Shown here in pieces: positions 22,922 to 31,235 of a stretch of DNA of 34,577 nt. Where the stretch lies: the NCBI GenBank assembly GCA_025056865.1, contig JANWVO010000033.1, positions 1 through 34,577 of the forward strand. Reading direction: 5' to 3'. The stretch comes from Bryobacteraceae bacterium. Its GTDB lineage: Bacteria; Acidobacteriota; Terriglobia; Bryobacterales; Bryobacteraceae. The notes beneath the pieces are model-generated. The model ran no database searches, had not been told where the DNA came from, and saw nothing but the letters and a program-made list of their open reading frames with translations. Every line of letters begins with the position of its first letter. The first letter of the stretch is position 1. The translations under genes and the position numbers were made by a program.

Positions 22922-23404
22922 ATGCGATTCAGGATGCTGTTGTCCGCAATCGCCGCGGGGCTGCTCCTGCTGGCCTCCTGCGGCGGACCCGCTCCGGAGA
23001 AGAAGGCCGCTGCGCCGCCGCCGAAGAAGCGGCCGGCCGTGGCCGACTATACGCACCGGTTTCCGGCGGCCGACCGGATCGAAGCGAAGGTCGTCGAGGA
23101 TCACATCCTGGGCAAGGATTTCCTGCCCGGCGGCAACATGGCCCGCTACCGGAAGGGCAAGCAGGAGTATGAGATGTTCCTGATCCGCGCTTCCGTGCCG
23201 GAAGCGGCGGCGCTGATGCTGATCGACTATAAGAAGCGGCTGGAGAACCCGAAGATCATCGCCCACTTCGGGGGCTATTACGGCAAAGACGGCGACCGGA
23301 TGGTGTTTGTTTTCGCCAAAGGGCCCTGGTTTGCCGGCGTGGTGGGGCTGCCGGAGAAGGAAGCCGACCTGGCGGCGCGGGACCTTGCGGCGCGGCTGAA
23401 CTGA
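22922..23404 (+). CDS. Predicted lipoprotein, function unknown
   Basis: The product has 160 residues, with a signal peptide ending in a lipobox LLASC (Cys about 20), a short Lys/Pro/Ala linker (PEKKAAAPPPKKRP) and a folded domain of about 115 residues (YTHRFPAADRIEAKVVEDH ... EMFLIRASVPEAAALM ... RMVFVFAKGPWFAGVVGL). The pattern of a mixed alpha/beta domain ending in a strand that reports 'VVGL' resembles small acidobacterial DUF lipoproteins, but I cannot give a family with certainty. ATG 22922 and ATG 22934 are both possible starts; the first is next to the -10-like box. It is the first plus-strand gene after coaX and lies 110 bp before yebC, which has its own ribosome-binding site and a possible -10 (TATTCT, 23449-23454), so it may be a separate transcript. 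Confidence 0.85.
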   Translation: MRFRMLLSAIAAGLLLLASCGGPAPEKKAAAPPPKKRPAVADYTHRFPAADRIEAKVVEDHILGKDFLPGGNMARYRKGKQEYEMFLIRASVPEAAALMLIDYKKRLENPKIIAHFGGYYGKDGDRMVFVFAKGPWFAGVVGLPEKEADLAARDLAARLN

Positions 23405-23514
23405 CCCCGGCGGGCGCAAAACCCGTAGATCCGGACACGGGCCGATGGTATTCTGGAGCATTGGGGCGGTTCCTGCCCCGGACAGAATTCATCGACCCAG
23501 GCGAGAGGTAACCC

Positions 23515-24249
23515 ATGTCCGGACATTCCAAATGGGCGACGATCAAGCACAAGAAGGCCGCCCTGGACGCCAAGCGCGGGAAGCTGTTCACCCGCATCAT
23601 CAAGGAAATCACCATCGCAGCGCGCAACGGCGGCGACCCAGACTCCAACCCTCGCCTGCGCACCGCGATCATGGCCGCCAAGGCCGTCTCCATGCCCGCC
23701 GACAACATCCGCCGGGCCATTCAGCGCGGCACAGGCGAAATTGAGGGCGGGGCGATCGAGGAGGTGATGTTCGAGGGCTACGGGCCCGGCGGAGTGGCCA
23801 TCATGGTGGCCGCTGCGACGGACAACCGGAACCGGACGGTGAGCGAGATCCGGCATCTGTTCTCGAAGCATGGCGGCAACCTCGGCGAGCTCGGCTCGGT
23901 GAGCTGGATGTTCGACCGGAAGAGCCAGGTGCTGATCGAGAAGGACAAGGCCACCGAGGACCGCCTGATGGAGATCGCGCTGGAGGCGGGCGCCGACGAT
24001 GTGAAGCTGGAAGGCGAGCACTGGGAGATCCTGTCGCCGCCAGAGGCCCATCATGCGGTGCTGGAGGCGCTGGAGAAGGCCGGCATCCCGACGGTTTCGG
24101 CGGAAATCGGCATGATTCCCAAGAACCTGATGGAAGTGGATCCGAAGCATCTGCCGGGCGTCATGAAGCTGATGGAAGCGCTGGAAGAGCACGACGACGT
24201 GCAGAACGTGTACACCAACGCCGACTTCGGCGACGAGACCGGCGAGTGA
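23515..24249 (+). CDS. yebC: YebC/PmpR family protein (TACO1-like)
   Basis: This 244-residue protein opens with the family's hallmark MSGHSKWATIKHKKAALDAK and continues with DNIRRAIQRGTGE, MFEGYGPGGVAIMV and NGNR-type loop TDNRNRTVSEIRH. The end (MKLMEALEEHDDVQNVYTNA) is also typical. Members were described as DNA-binding regulators (PmpR) and more recently as ribosome-associated factors that help translate difficult motifs; which applies here is not visible. The ribosome-binding site GAGAGG lies 6 nt before the ATG. It heads a five-gene run in which the next gene, ruvC, begins within its stop codon; yebC-ruvC adjacency is common in bacteria. Confidence 0.97.
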   Translation: MSGHSKWATIKHKKAALDAKRGKLFTRIIKEITIAARNGGDPDSNPRLRTAIMAAKAVSMPADNIRRAIQRGTGEIEGGAIEEVMFEGYGPGGVAIMVAAATDNRNRTVSEIRHLFSKHGGNLGELGSVSWMFDRKSQVLIEKDKATEDRLMEIALEAGADDVKLEGEHWEILSPPEAHHAVLEALEKAGIPTVSAEIGMIPKNLMEVDPKHLPGVMKLMEALEEHDDVQNVYTNADFGDETGE

Positions 24250-24767
24250 GCCGGAAGGCGCCCCAGGAGCGCGGGGGGGCCGTGCGGATTCTGGGCATCG
24301 ACTGCGGCAGCCAGGCGACCGGCTACGGCGTGATCGACACCGACGGAAGGCGCCACCGCATGGTGGCGTGCGGGGCGATCCGCACGGACGCGGAGGAGGA
24401 ATTTGCCGAGCGGCTGCGGACAATCGGAACCGCCCTGCGGCAGGTGATTGCCGAGTATCAGCCTGAAGAGGCGGCCGTGGAGGACACTTTCGCCGCGGAG
24501 AACCTGCGCAGCGCGCTGAAGCTGACGCATGTGCGCGGGGTGGCGCTGTTCGTCTGCGCGGAGGCGGGCCTGCCAGTGGCGGCGTATCCGCCCGCGCAGG
24601 TGAAGCTGGCGGTGGCCGGCAACGGGCGGGCCGCCAAGCAGCAGGTGCAGTGGATGACGCGCGCACTGCTCGGATTGCAGGAACCGCCGGAGCCGCTGGA
24701 TGCGTCTGACGCACTGGCGGTGGCCCTCTGCCACGCCGCCCGCCGATCGATTCCGGTATTGCGATGA
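24246..24767 (+). CDS. ruvC: Crossover junction endodeoxyribonuclease RuvC
   Basis: RuvC resolves Holliday junctions with RuvAB by symmetric cleavage. The four acidic active-site residues are visible: counting from the GTG at 24282 they are Asp7 (ILGIDCGS), Glu67 (AAVEDTF), Asp140 and Asp143 (LDASDALAVALCH), close to the E. coli positions 7, 66, 138 and 141. I give the upstream GTG 24246 as the start because it overlaps the yebC stop by 4 bp (GTGA), like every other junction in this run. The GTG at 24282 would give a 161-residue protein with the more typical beginning MRILGIDCG, so either could be right. ruvA and ruvB are not in the window. Confidence 0.96.
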   Translation: MSRKAPQERGGAVRILGIDCGSQATGYGVIDTDGRRHRMVACGAIRTDAEEEFAERLRTIGTALRQVIAEYQPEEAAVEDTFAAENLRSALKLTHVRGVALFVCAEAGLPVAAYPPAQVKLAVAGNGRAAKQQVQWMTRALLGLQEPPEPLDASDALAVALCHAARRSIPVLR

Positions 24768-25417
24768 TGCGATTCGCGCTGTCCCTGCTCGCCGTGCTGC
24801 CGGTGCTGGCCGCCGACGGCCCGCGGCTGTTCTATTCGAAGACATTTCCGGGCAGCAAGCCGCCGTATATGGAAATCCGGCTGGAGCGCAACGGGCGGGC
24901 CGAGTATCGCGAAGCGCCCGATGAGGAGTTTCCGGTCGTGTTCACGCTTCGGCCCGCGGAGACGGAGGTGGTGTGGCGGCTGGCGGAGAAGCTGGACCGG
25001 TTTCAGCGGCCGCTGGAATCGGGCCTGAAAGTGGCGCGGCTCGGCGACAAGGTGTTGCGGTGGGAGCAGGGCGAGGAGCGCCACGAGACGAAGTTCAACC
25101 ACACGCTCGACCCGGACGGCCAGCTTCTGCATGACTGGTTTGAGCGGATGTGCGAGTCGGCGATCCTTCAGGCGAACCTGGAGCGCGCGGTGAAGTACGA
25201 CCGGCTGGGCGTCAACCAGGCGATTCTGCACATCGAAGCTGCATGGGACAAGAAGCGGCTGGTGGCGGTGGACCAGTTTGTGCCGCTGCTGAAGCGCGTG
25301 GCAGCCAACTCCGCCTATCTGAACATGGCGCGGGAGCGCGCCGAGAAGCTGCTGGCCTATTTCCAGGAGCGCGAAGGCTCTGCCGCGGCGCAGGCCTCGG
25401 GCGAGGGCAGGCAATGA
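24764..25417 (+). CDS. Exported hypothetical protein
   Basis: The product has 217 residues with a short signal peptide (MMRFALSLLAVLPVLAADG, cleavage near residue 17). The mature part starts with a beta-rich segment (RLFYSKTFPGSKPPYMEIRL, EVVWRLAEKLDRFQRPLESG) and continues with a helical half ending in a charged tail. I recognise no family. It overlaps ruvC by 4 bp (ATGA, 24764-24767) and its own stop overlaps the next gene in the same way. The next gene encodes an exported thioredoxin-like protein, so both may act together in the periplasm. The mature region has no cysteine pair of its own. Confidence 0.88.
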   Translation: MMRFALSLLAVLPVLAADGPRLFYSKTFPGSKPPYMEIRLERNGRAEYREAPDEEFPVVFTLRPAETEVVWRLAEKLDRFQRPLESGLKVARLGDKVLRWEQGEERHETKFNHTLDPDGQLLHDWFERMCESAILQANLERAVKYDRLGVNQAILHIEAAWDKKRLVAVDQFVPLLKRVAANSAYLNMARERAEKLLAYFQEREGSAAAQASGEGRQ

Positions 25418-26757
25418 GCGCGGCGGGAGCGGCGCAGCCGCTGCCGGGGGCGCGCACGGCGAGGCGCCGGGCGGAGCGGGCAGCCTGGCTTGCACTGGCG
25501 ATCATGGTCTGCGGCCATGCGGGGGCGCAGGGCGTGCAGCCGCCCGCATCGCAGACGCCCGATGAGGAAGAGATCCTGGAGCGCTCGCTCGCGGAGGCGG
25601 GATCGAGCGTCGTCGACTATGCGCGCGCCATCGAGCGGCATCTGAAGCAGCACCCGGATTCGCCGCGCCGGGCTGAATACGAGCGGATTCTGGCGCAGGC
25701 GGCCATCGACCTGCGCGAGCGGCGGTGGCTGCTCGAGTATGGCGTACGGGTGATCGAGCAGGGATCGCGCAGCCTTCCATTGCTGGACCATGTGACGCGC
25801 GCATTGCTGGACAGCGCGCGGCGGGAAGACCAGGAGCGGGCGCTGCGGTATGCGCGGCTGCTGGCGGCGGGGCTCGAGGAGCAGCGCCGGCAGCAGCTCG
25901 CGGCGCCCTACCAGCCGATGCGGGGGCGGCGGCTGGACGAGACCGAGTACGCGCTGGCACGGGCGAGGACGTTCGAGGCCCGCGCCCTGTCCAATCTGGG
26001 CCAGACGGCGGAGGCGCTGGAAGCGGCCCGCGCGGGATGGGAGACGTACCCGACCATCGACAATGCGCGGGAGCGGGCGCGGATTCTGGAACAGGCCGGC
26101 CGTTTCGCCGAGGCGCTGGATGCATTCGCCGAATCGCTGGCGCTGGGCGCCGACCGCACGGGCGAGCCTGACGCGGCGCGCGACGGCGAGCGGCTTGCTG
26201 CCCTGTCCCGCAAGGCGCGCGGGGAGGCGGCGGGATTCGGGCAGGCGCTGCTGGATGCTTACGGGCGGGTGGCGGCTTTGCAGGCGCGGCGGCGGGCGCG
26301 GCTGGAGGAATTCGATCCGAATTTCGGGGCGAAATCGGTATACGATTTCACGTTGTCGAGCACGACCGGCGCGGCGCTGAAACTGGCAAGCCTGCGCGGC
26401 AAGGTGGCGGTGCTCGATTTCTGGGCCACCTGGTGCGGGCCCTGCCGGGCGCAGCACCCGCTTTACGAAGAGGTGCGGCGGCGCTTCCGCGGGCGCGACG
26501 ACGTCGTTTTCCTCCGCATCGCCACCGACGAGGACCGCTCGGCGGTGGCTCCGTTTCTGCGCGAGCAGAAATGGGATCCGCTTTCATATTTTGATGACGG
26601 GCTGGGACAGATGCTGCGGGTGAACGCGATTCCCACGGCGGTGGTGCTCGACCGCGAGGGCAATGTCGTGAGCCGGATGAACGGGTTCATTGCGGACCGG
26701 TTCGTGGAGATGCTGACGGAGAGGATCCGCGAGGCGCTCGGGGAGTCCGGGCCATGA
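25414..26757 (+). CDS. Exported TlpA/ResA-like thioredoxin with helical-repeat N-terminal region
   Basis: The protein has 447 residues. An N-terminal hydrophobic segment (AAWLALAIMVCGHAGAQG) acts as signal peptide or anchor. Residues about 48-300 are helical and TPR-like (EYALARARTFEARALSNLGQ, RILEQAGRFAEALDAFAESL). Residues 310-447 are a TlpA/ResA thioredoxin fold with WCGPC at 340-344 and the cis-Pro in NAIPTAVVLD near 407. It should be a periplasmic disulfide reductase, possibly in cytochrome c maturation or a similar task, with the repeats holding partners. Start ATG 25414 overlaps the previous stop (ATGA) and has GAGGG 6 nt upstream; the open frame further upstream is a shadow of the previous gene. 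The stop overlaps deoB by 4 bp. Confidence 0.9.
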   Translation: MSAAGAAQPLPGARTARRRAERAAWLALAIMVCGHAGAQGVQPPASQTPDEEEILERSLAEAGSSVVDYARAIERHLKQHPDSPRRAEYERILAQAAIDLRERRWLLEYGVRVIEQGSRSLPLLDHVTRALLDSARREDQERALRYARLLAAGLEEQRRQQLAAPYQPMRGRRLDETEYALARARTFEARALSNLGQTAEALEAARAGWETYPTIDNARERARILEQAGRFAEALDAFAESLALGADRTGEPDAARDGERLAALSRKARGEAAGFGQALLDAYGRVAALQARRRARLEEFDPNFGAKSVYDFTLSSTTGAALKLASLRGKVAVLDFWATWCGPCRAQHPLYEEVRRRFRGRDDVVFLRIATDEDRSAVAPFLREQKWDPLSYFDDGLGQMLRVNAIPTAVVLDREGNVVSRMNGFIADRFVEMLTERIREALGESGP

Positions 26758-27923
26758 GATTCGAGCGGATCCTGCTGATCGTGCTGGACAGCTTGGGCAT
26801 CGGCGCGATGCCCGACTGGCGCGAGTTCGGCGACGACATGCCGGGCGACACGCTGGGCCACTGCGCCGAGCGGCGTCCGCTGCGGCTTCCGAACTTCGAG
26901 CGGCTGGGGCTGGCCAACATCCGGCCGTTCGCCCATCTGAAGCCGGCGGCGGAGCCCGCCGCCTGCTACGGGCGGGCGGCGCTTGCCTCCCCCGGCAAGG
27001 ACACGACCACCGGCCACTGGGAGCTGGCGGGCATCGTCCTGAAGAAGCCCTTTCCGCTTTATCCGAACGGATTTCCCGAGGATCTGATCCGGGAATTCGA
27101 GCGCCGCATCGGCCGCGGAGTTTTGGGTAACAAACCGGCGTCCGGAACGGAAATCATCCAGGAACTGGGCGAAGAGCACGTGCGGACGGGCAAGCCGATC
27201 GTGTACACTTCGGCCGACAGCGTCTTCCAGATCGCGGCGCATGAGGAAGTGATTCCGCTGGAGGAGCTGTACCGGATCTGCGAGACGGCCCGGGAGCTGC
27301 TGCGCGGCGAGCATGAGGTGGGCCGGGTGATCGCGCGGCCCTTCACGGGGCGGCCGGGCGCGTTCGTGCGAACGGCCAACCGGCATGATTACGCGGTGCC
27401 GCCGCCGCAGGGGATGCTGCTGGACCGGCTGGCGGAGCAGGGCGTGCCGGTGGCGGGCGTCGGAAAAATCTCTGATATATTCCTCGGAAGAGGCATTTCG
27501 GAATCGCTGAAAACGAAAAATAACGCCGATGGAATGGCGAAGATTCTGGAAGCAATGCGGCGGTTTTCCGGCGGCCTGATTTTCGCCAACCTGGTCGATT
27601 TCGACATGCTCTACGGGCACCGCAACGACCCGGAAGGGTATTCGCGCGCCCTGGAAGAAGTGGACGCGTGGCTGCCGTCGCTGGAAGCGTCGCTCGCGCC
27701 GGGCGACCTGGTGATCTTCACTGCCGACCACGGCTGCGATCCGGTGACGCCCTCCACGGACCACAACCGCGAGTATGTGCCGCTGCTCGCCTTCGGCCCG
27801 CGGGCGCGGCGCGGGGCAGCGCTCGGGACGCGCGCGTCGCTGGCCGATACCGGCCAGACCATCGCGGAGAATTTCTCGACTTCGGTTCCCGCCGGCGAGA
27901 GCTTCCTCGGCGAGCTGGCCTGA
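26754..27923 (+). CDS. deoB: Phosphopentomutase
   Basis: This 389-residue enzyme of the alkaline phosphatase superfamily interconverts (deoxy)ribose 1- and 5-phosphate in nucleoside salvage, with two Mn ions. Motifs are complete: LDSLGIGAMPD (metal-binding Asp12), GKDTTTGHWE (81-90, containing the phospho-acceptor Thr), NLVDFDMLYGHRND, TADHGCDPV and DHNREYVPLL. The length is normal. ATG 26754 overlaps the thioredoxin stop by 4 bp. It is the last gene of the yebC run and ends only 15 bp from the opposing activase gene. Codon usage shifts locally to AT-rich codons at about 27465-27550 (KISDIFLGRGISESLKTKNN) although the protein there is conserved. Together with tdk it indicates deoxyribonucleoside recycling. 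Confidence 0.97.
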   Translation: MRFERILLIVLDSLGIGAMPDWREFGDDMPGDTLGHCAERRPLRLPNFERLGLANIRPFAHLKPAAEPAACYGRAALASPGKDTTTGHWELAGIVLKKPFPLYPNGFPEDLIREFERRIGRGVLGNKPASGTEIIQELGEEHVRTGKPIVYTSADSVFQIAAHEEVIPLEELYRICETARELLRGEHEVGRVIARPFTGRPGAFVRTANRHDYAVPPPQGMLLDRLAEQGVPVAGVGKISDIFLGRGISESLKTKNNADGMAKILEAMRRFSGGLIFANLVDFDMLYGHRNDPEGYSRALEEVDAWLPSLEASLAPGDLVIFTADHGCDPVTPSTDHNREYVPLLAFGPRARRGAALGTRASLADTGQTIAENFSTSVPAGESFLGELA

Positions 27924-27938
27924 AGGGCGGACGCGCCT

Positions 27939-30900
27939 TCACACTTCCGCCGCCATCGCGCGCTCCGGCGCGGCCCTTTGGCCGATGAGGCGCTCCCGGT
28001 GCCTCCGCAGATAATAGTCGATGGTTTCCACCCGCAGGCGGATGGAGCCGGCGGGCCTGTTCTCGTCCAGGTCCTTGAATCCAAAGTAGGGGCGGCCGGC
28101 CGATTCGAGGATCCGCTGGATGAGCCTGTAGGCGGGCGCGTCGTGGCCGCAGCGGAAATTGGAGAGCTCGACGCCGATCAGGTTCGGGTGGCGGGCGACG
28201 AATTTCGCGGCCCAGACCTTGTGCGTGGTGCTGGCCGAATAGGAATGCTGCCAGACGTCGTCAATGTCGAGCGGGTGGTCGCCGCCGAAGACGCGCTCCA
28301 GGATATCGGGGGCGGTGGGCAGGAAGGATTGCGAAAGCACGGGGTAGCCGCGGGTCTGAAATTCTTCGGGGATGCCGTGGTTCAGGCCGGGATCATGGTG
28401 ATACGGCCGGCCGAGGATCACGATGCCGAGCCTGCGCTGCTGTTCAAGCATCTCGATGACGGCGCGGGTTTCGGCGCGCATCTGTTCCATCCACTGCCGG
28501 TGGGCCTCGTGCGCCACGGCGAGAGCGGCGGCGTTTTCCTCTTCGTCGACTCCAAGCACAGGCGCCCAGCATTCGAGCATCTGCCTTTCGAGCAGGCCGC
28601 GGTCGCGCAGGTCGAGCAGCGGACGGAGGAAGGCGATGCCGCGGCGGGCGAATTCGTCGCCGCCGATGCGGAAGGCGGCGTGGGCGACCAGCGGTGTGGT
28701 GCTGACCGTCGGGCAGGCGTTCGTGGCGATGCAGTTTTCCAGGTGCGTCTCCAGCACGTCGAACATGGGCATGAAAATCACCTGGAAGGGGCGGCGCGGG
28801 AAGTGCACGGCGAGCAGGTTGTGGATGTGGGCGACGGCTACCTTGGAGGGGAAGCAGGGGTCGATGGCGCCGCGGCCCATCGCGGCGCGGTACATGGCAT
28901 CGGAAGTGAAATCCGACCAGAGGATGTTTTCCGCGGGCACTCCGAGGCTTTCGAGGTAGGCCGCGAAGAAATTGGCGTAGATGTACTGATAGGTGACGCG
29001 CGGAATGGCGATGCGGATCTGGCTGCGCCGGGCGCGGAGGCGGGCGCGCGGCGTGAGGGCGAGCGGGGGGACGGGGCGGGCGACGAGCGGCGGCCGCTGC
29101 GCGGGGCGCCAGCAGGAGCGGGCAGCGAGCGCCACGAGGTTGGGGTTTTCGCGCCGGTTTCTCTCCGAAGCGGCGAGCACGCGGCGCACGCCCGCGGCAT
29201 CTTCGGCCGCGCCCTTTTCGCAGTTGGCGATGATGAGGCGGCCGCGTTCGCCGCAGAGCTCATAGTGAAGGAACGTGCGGATGCACGCGTTCTGACAGAA
29301 GCGGCAGCGGGTCTGTTCCCCGGATTCGGCGCGGAATTCGAGCGCCTCGATCGCTTCCAGACCGGGGAATTGCGTCGTCCTGCCGGAAGCCCAAAGATCG
29401 CGCGCTTCCAGAGCCGCGCCGATGGCGCCGGCCTCGCCGCAGAACGGGTGAACGGCGATTTCCACGCCGCCCGCGCGCCCGCGCGCGCATTCCCGGATGT
29501 AGTCCACCTGCGCCTTGACGGCGGCAAGGTTGTGCTGCGTGCCGCCCTGGAGGAGGAAGCGGCGGCCGAGCTGGAGCGGGTTCTGGATTTTCGCCACCTT
29601 GATCCAGATATTTCTGGGCAAGACGGCGGCCAGTCCGGCGAGAATTTCCTCCTGCGTCCAGCCCTGGCGCTGGAAATTGACGATGTCGGCCTGGAGGAAG
29701 ATGGCGCAGCCCGGGGTGAAGCGGGGCATGCGCCGGGCGCGGAAAGCGCGGCTGGCGTAGTCTTCCAGTGAAACGCCGAAGGAGCGGGCCACGGCCTGGA
29801 GGAAGTAGCCGTTGCCGGCCGAGCACTGCGTGTTGAGCATGAAATCGCGCACCTGCGGCCCGTGCAGCGTGATGATCTTGATGTCCTGCCCGCCGACGTC
29901 GACGATGACATCGACTCCGGGCATGACGGCAAGGCCCGAGCGGGCGTGCGCCGCCGTTTCGACCAGAGCTGCATCGGTGCGGAGCACGCGGGCGAGCACG
30001 TCTTTGGCGTAGCCGGTGACGGCGGCGCCGAGGACGTGGATCCGCGCGCCCTGCCGTTCTGCTTTTTCCCGCAATTCGCGCGCGATTTCCCGGCAATCAT
30101 GCAGCGGATTTCCGGCCGAGAGGCGGTAGGCCGAAGCGCGGACGGCGCCCCATTCGTCGATCAGCACGGCCTTGGTGGACGTGGAGCCTCCGTCGATTCC
30201 GAGAAAGACGCGGCACTTTTCGCCCCGTTCAAAGCCCCGCTCGGGACGGGAGGGCGGGCGGTACTGTTCGAGGAACTCCTGAAGTTCGCGGCGAGAGCGG
30301 CAGAGCCCCGGGAGCCCATCGGTCCTTGTGTCAGCCAGACACCCAGGGGCTGTCAGTGCGCCGGCGCCGCGGTATCCCGGCGCGCCTCCCTCCTCGCGCG
30401 CGAGCTCCACCGCGCCGAGAGCGGCGAAGTAAACCGCATCGTCGGGGCAGCGAACCAGCTCGGAGGCGGAGGCGCCCGCCGGAAGCTCGAGGCCGCGTTC
30501 CCGCCACAGGCGCATGAGATGGGCGCGCCAGGCCTCCCTGAGCCCGGGCAGATAGTAGTTGGGGCCGCCGAGCAGAAGCACGAGCGGGCGCAGGAGGCGG
30601 CCGCGGGACAGGACGGAAAGGTTTTGAAGCACGAGAGCCTCGAACAGCGAGGCGAACAGCTCGCGCTCCGGCACCCCCTTCTTCTGGAGGCTGTTGATGT
30701 CGCTTTCCGCGAAGACGCCGCACTTGCCCGCCACCGGGTGGACGGGCACGCCATCGTAGCGGTATCCGGCGAGCTGATCCTCGGGGATGCGGAGCTTGGC
30801 GGCGATCTTGTCGATGACGGCGCCGGTGCCGCCGGCGCAGACGTCGTTCATCGTCGATGTCTTCTTCCTGCCGCCGCCGGGCAGCGGTTCGAAGAAGATG

Positions 30901-31235
30901 ATCTTTGCATCCTGCCCGCCGAGCTCCACCACAGAGCCTGCTTCGGGAAAGAGTTTCTCGACGGCGTGCGCCACGGCGGCCACCTCGGAGACGCGGCGCG
31001 CGCCCACCGCGGGCGCGAACCCTGCCGCGCCCGAGCCCGTCATGACGACCTCGAGCCTGTGGCCGGGCGGACCGAATTCGTTATCGATGCGCCGGAGAAA
31101 ATCGGCCACGGTTTCCGCCTGGCGCGCGCCGTGGCGGCGGTAGTCGCGCCAGACGGGCGGACCGCCCGCCGCGGGGCAGACCACCGCTTTGACGGTAGTG
31201 GAACCGACGTCGATGCCGGCAATCCAGGTCAGCAT
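27939..31235 (-). CDS. Fused double activase (BcrAD/BadFG type) with COG3580-like C-terminal domain
   Basis: The protein has 1098 residues. Module 1 (about 5-280) and module 2 (about 343-610) are both ASKHA ATPases of the 2-hydroxyglutaryl-CoA dehydratase activase family. They contain AGIDVGSTTVKAVV and LGIDGGSTSTKAVLI, then VVELGGQDAKII and VIVDVGGQDIKII. Each keeps the two cysteines that hold a shared [4Fe-4S] cluster in HgdC: Cys133/Cys172 (DVCAGGTG, AGKCGVFAESD) and Cys471/Cys510 (TQCSAGNG, TPGCAIFLQAD). The C-terminal part (about 640-1090) is COG3580/DUF2229-like, with a C-x2-C-x3-C motif at 644/647/651, VILGRPYHHDPGLNHGI and SNFRCGHDAPAYRLIQ near the end. ATP hydrolysis probably drives low-potential electron transfer to a dehydratase- or reductase-like partner. 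Start ATG 31235 overlaps the upstream COG3581-like gene by 7 bp. The final substrate is unknown. Confidence 0.9.
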   Translation of the reverse strand: MLTWIAGIDVGSTTVKAVVCPAAGGPPVWRDYRRHGARQAETVADFLRRIDNEFGPPGHRLEVVMTGSGAAGFAPAVGARRVSEVAAVAHAVEKLFPEAGSVVELGGQDAKIIFFEPLPGGGRKKTSTMNDVCAGGTGAVIDKIAAKLRIPEDQLAGYRYDGVPVHPVAGKCGVFAESDINSLQKKGVPERELFASLFEALVLQNLSVLSRGRLLRPLVLLLGGPNYYLPGLREAWRAHLMRLWRERGLELPAGASASELVRCPDDAVYFAALGAVELAREEGGAPGYRGAGALTAPGCLADTRTDGLPGLCRSRRELQEFLEQYRPPSRPERGFERGEKCRVFLGIDGGSTSTKAVLIDEWGAVRASAYRLSAGNPLHDCREIARELREKAERQGARIHVLGAAVTGYAKDVLARVLRTDAALVETAAHARSGLAVMPGVDVIVDVGGQDIKIITLHGPQVRDFMLNTQCSAGNGYFLQAVARSFGVSLEDYASRAFRARRMPRFTPGCAIFLQADIVNFQRQGWTQEEILAGLAAVLPRNIWIKVAKIQNPLQLGRRFLLQGGTQHNLAAVKAQVDYIRECARGRAGGVEIAVHPFCGEAGAIGAALEARDLWASGRTTQFPGLEAIEALEFRAESGEQTRCRFCQNACIRTFLHYELCGERGRLIIANCEKGAAEDAAGVRRVLAASERNRRENPNLVALAARSCWRPAQRPPLVARPVPPLALTPRARLRARRSQIRIAIPRVTYQYIYANFFAAYLESLGVPAENILWSDFTSDAMYRAAMGRGAIDPCFPSKVAVAHIHNLLAVHFPRRPFQVIFMPMFDVLETHLENCIATNACPTVSTTPLVAHAAFRIGGDEFARRGIAFLRPLLDLRDRGLLERQMLECWAPVLGVDEEENAAALAVAHEAHRQWMEQMRAETRAVIEMLEQQRRLGIVILGRPYHHDPGLNHGIPEEFQTRGYPVLSQSFLPTAPDILERVFGGDHPLDIDDVWQHSYSASTTHKVWAAKFVARHPNLIGVELSNFRCGHDAPAYRLIQRILESAGRPYFGFKDLDENRPAGSIRLRVETIDYYLRRHRERLIGQRAAPERAMAAEV

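Noticed and set aside
27978-29771. Plus-strand open frame of 597 codons over the activase gene
   Set aside because: It is a shadow: the opposite strand carries the ASKHA ATPase and cysteine motifs, while this frame is low-complexity Gly/Asp/Val-rich.
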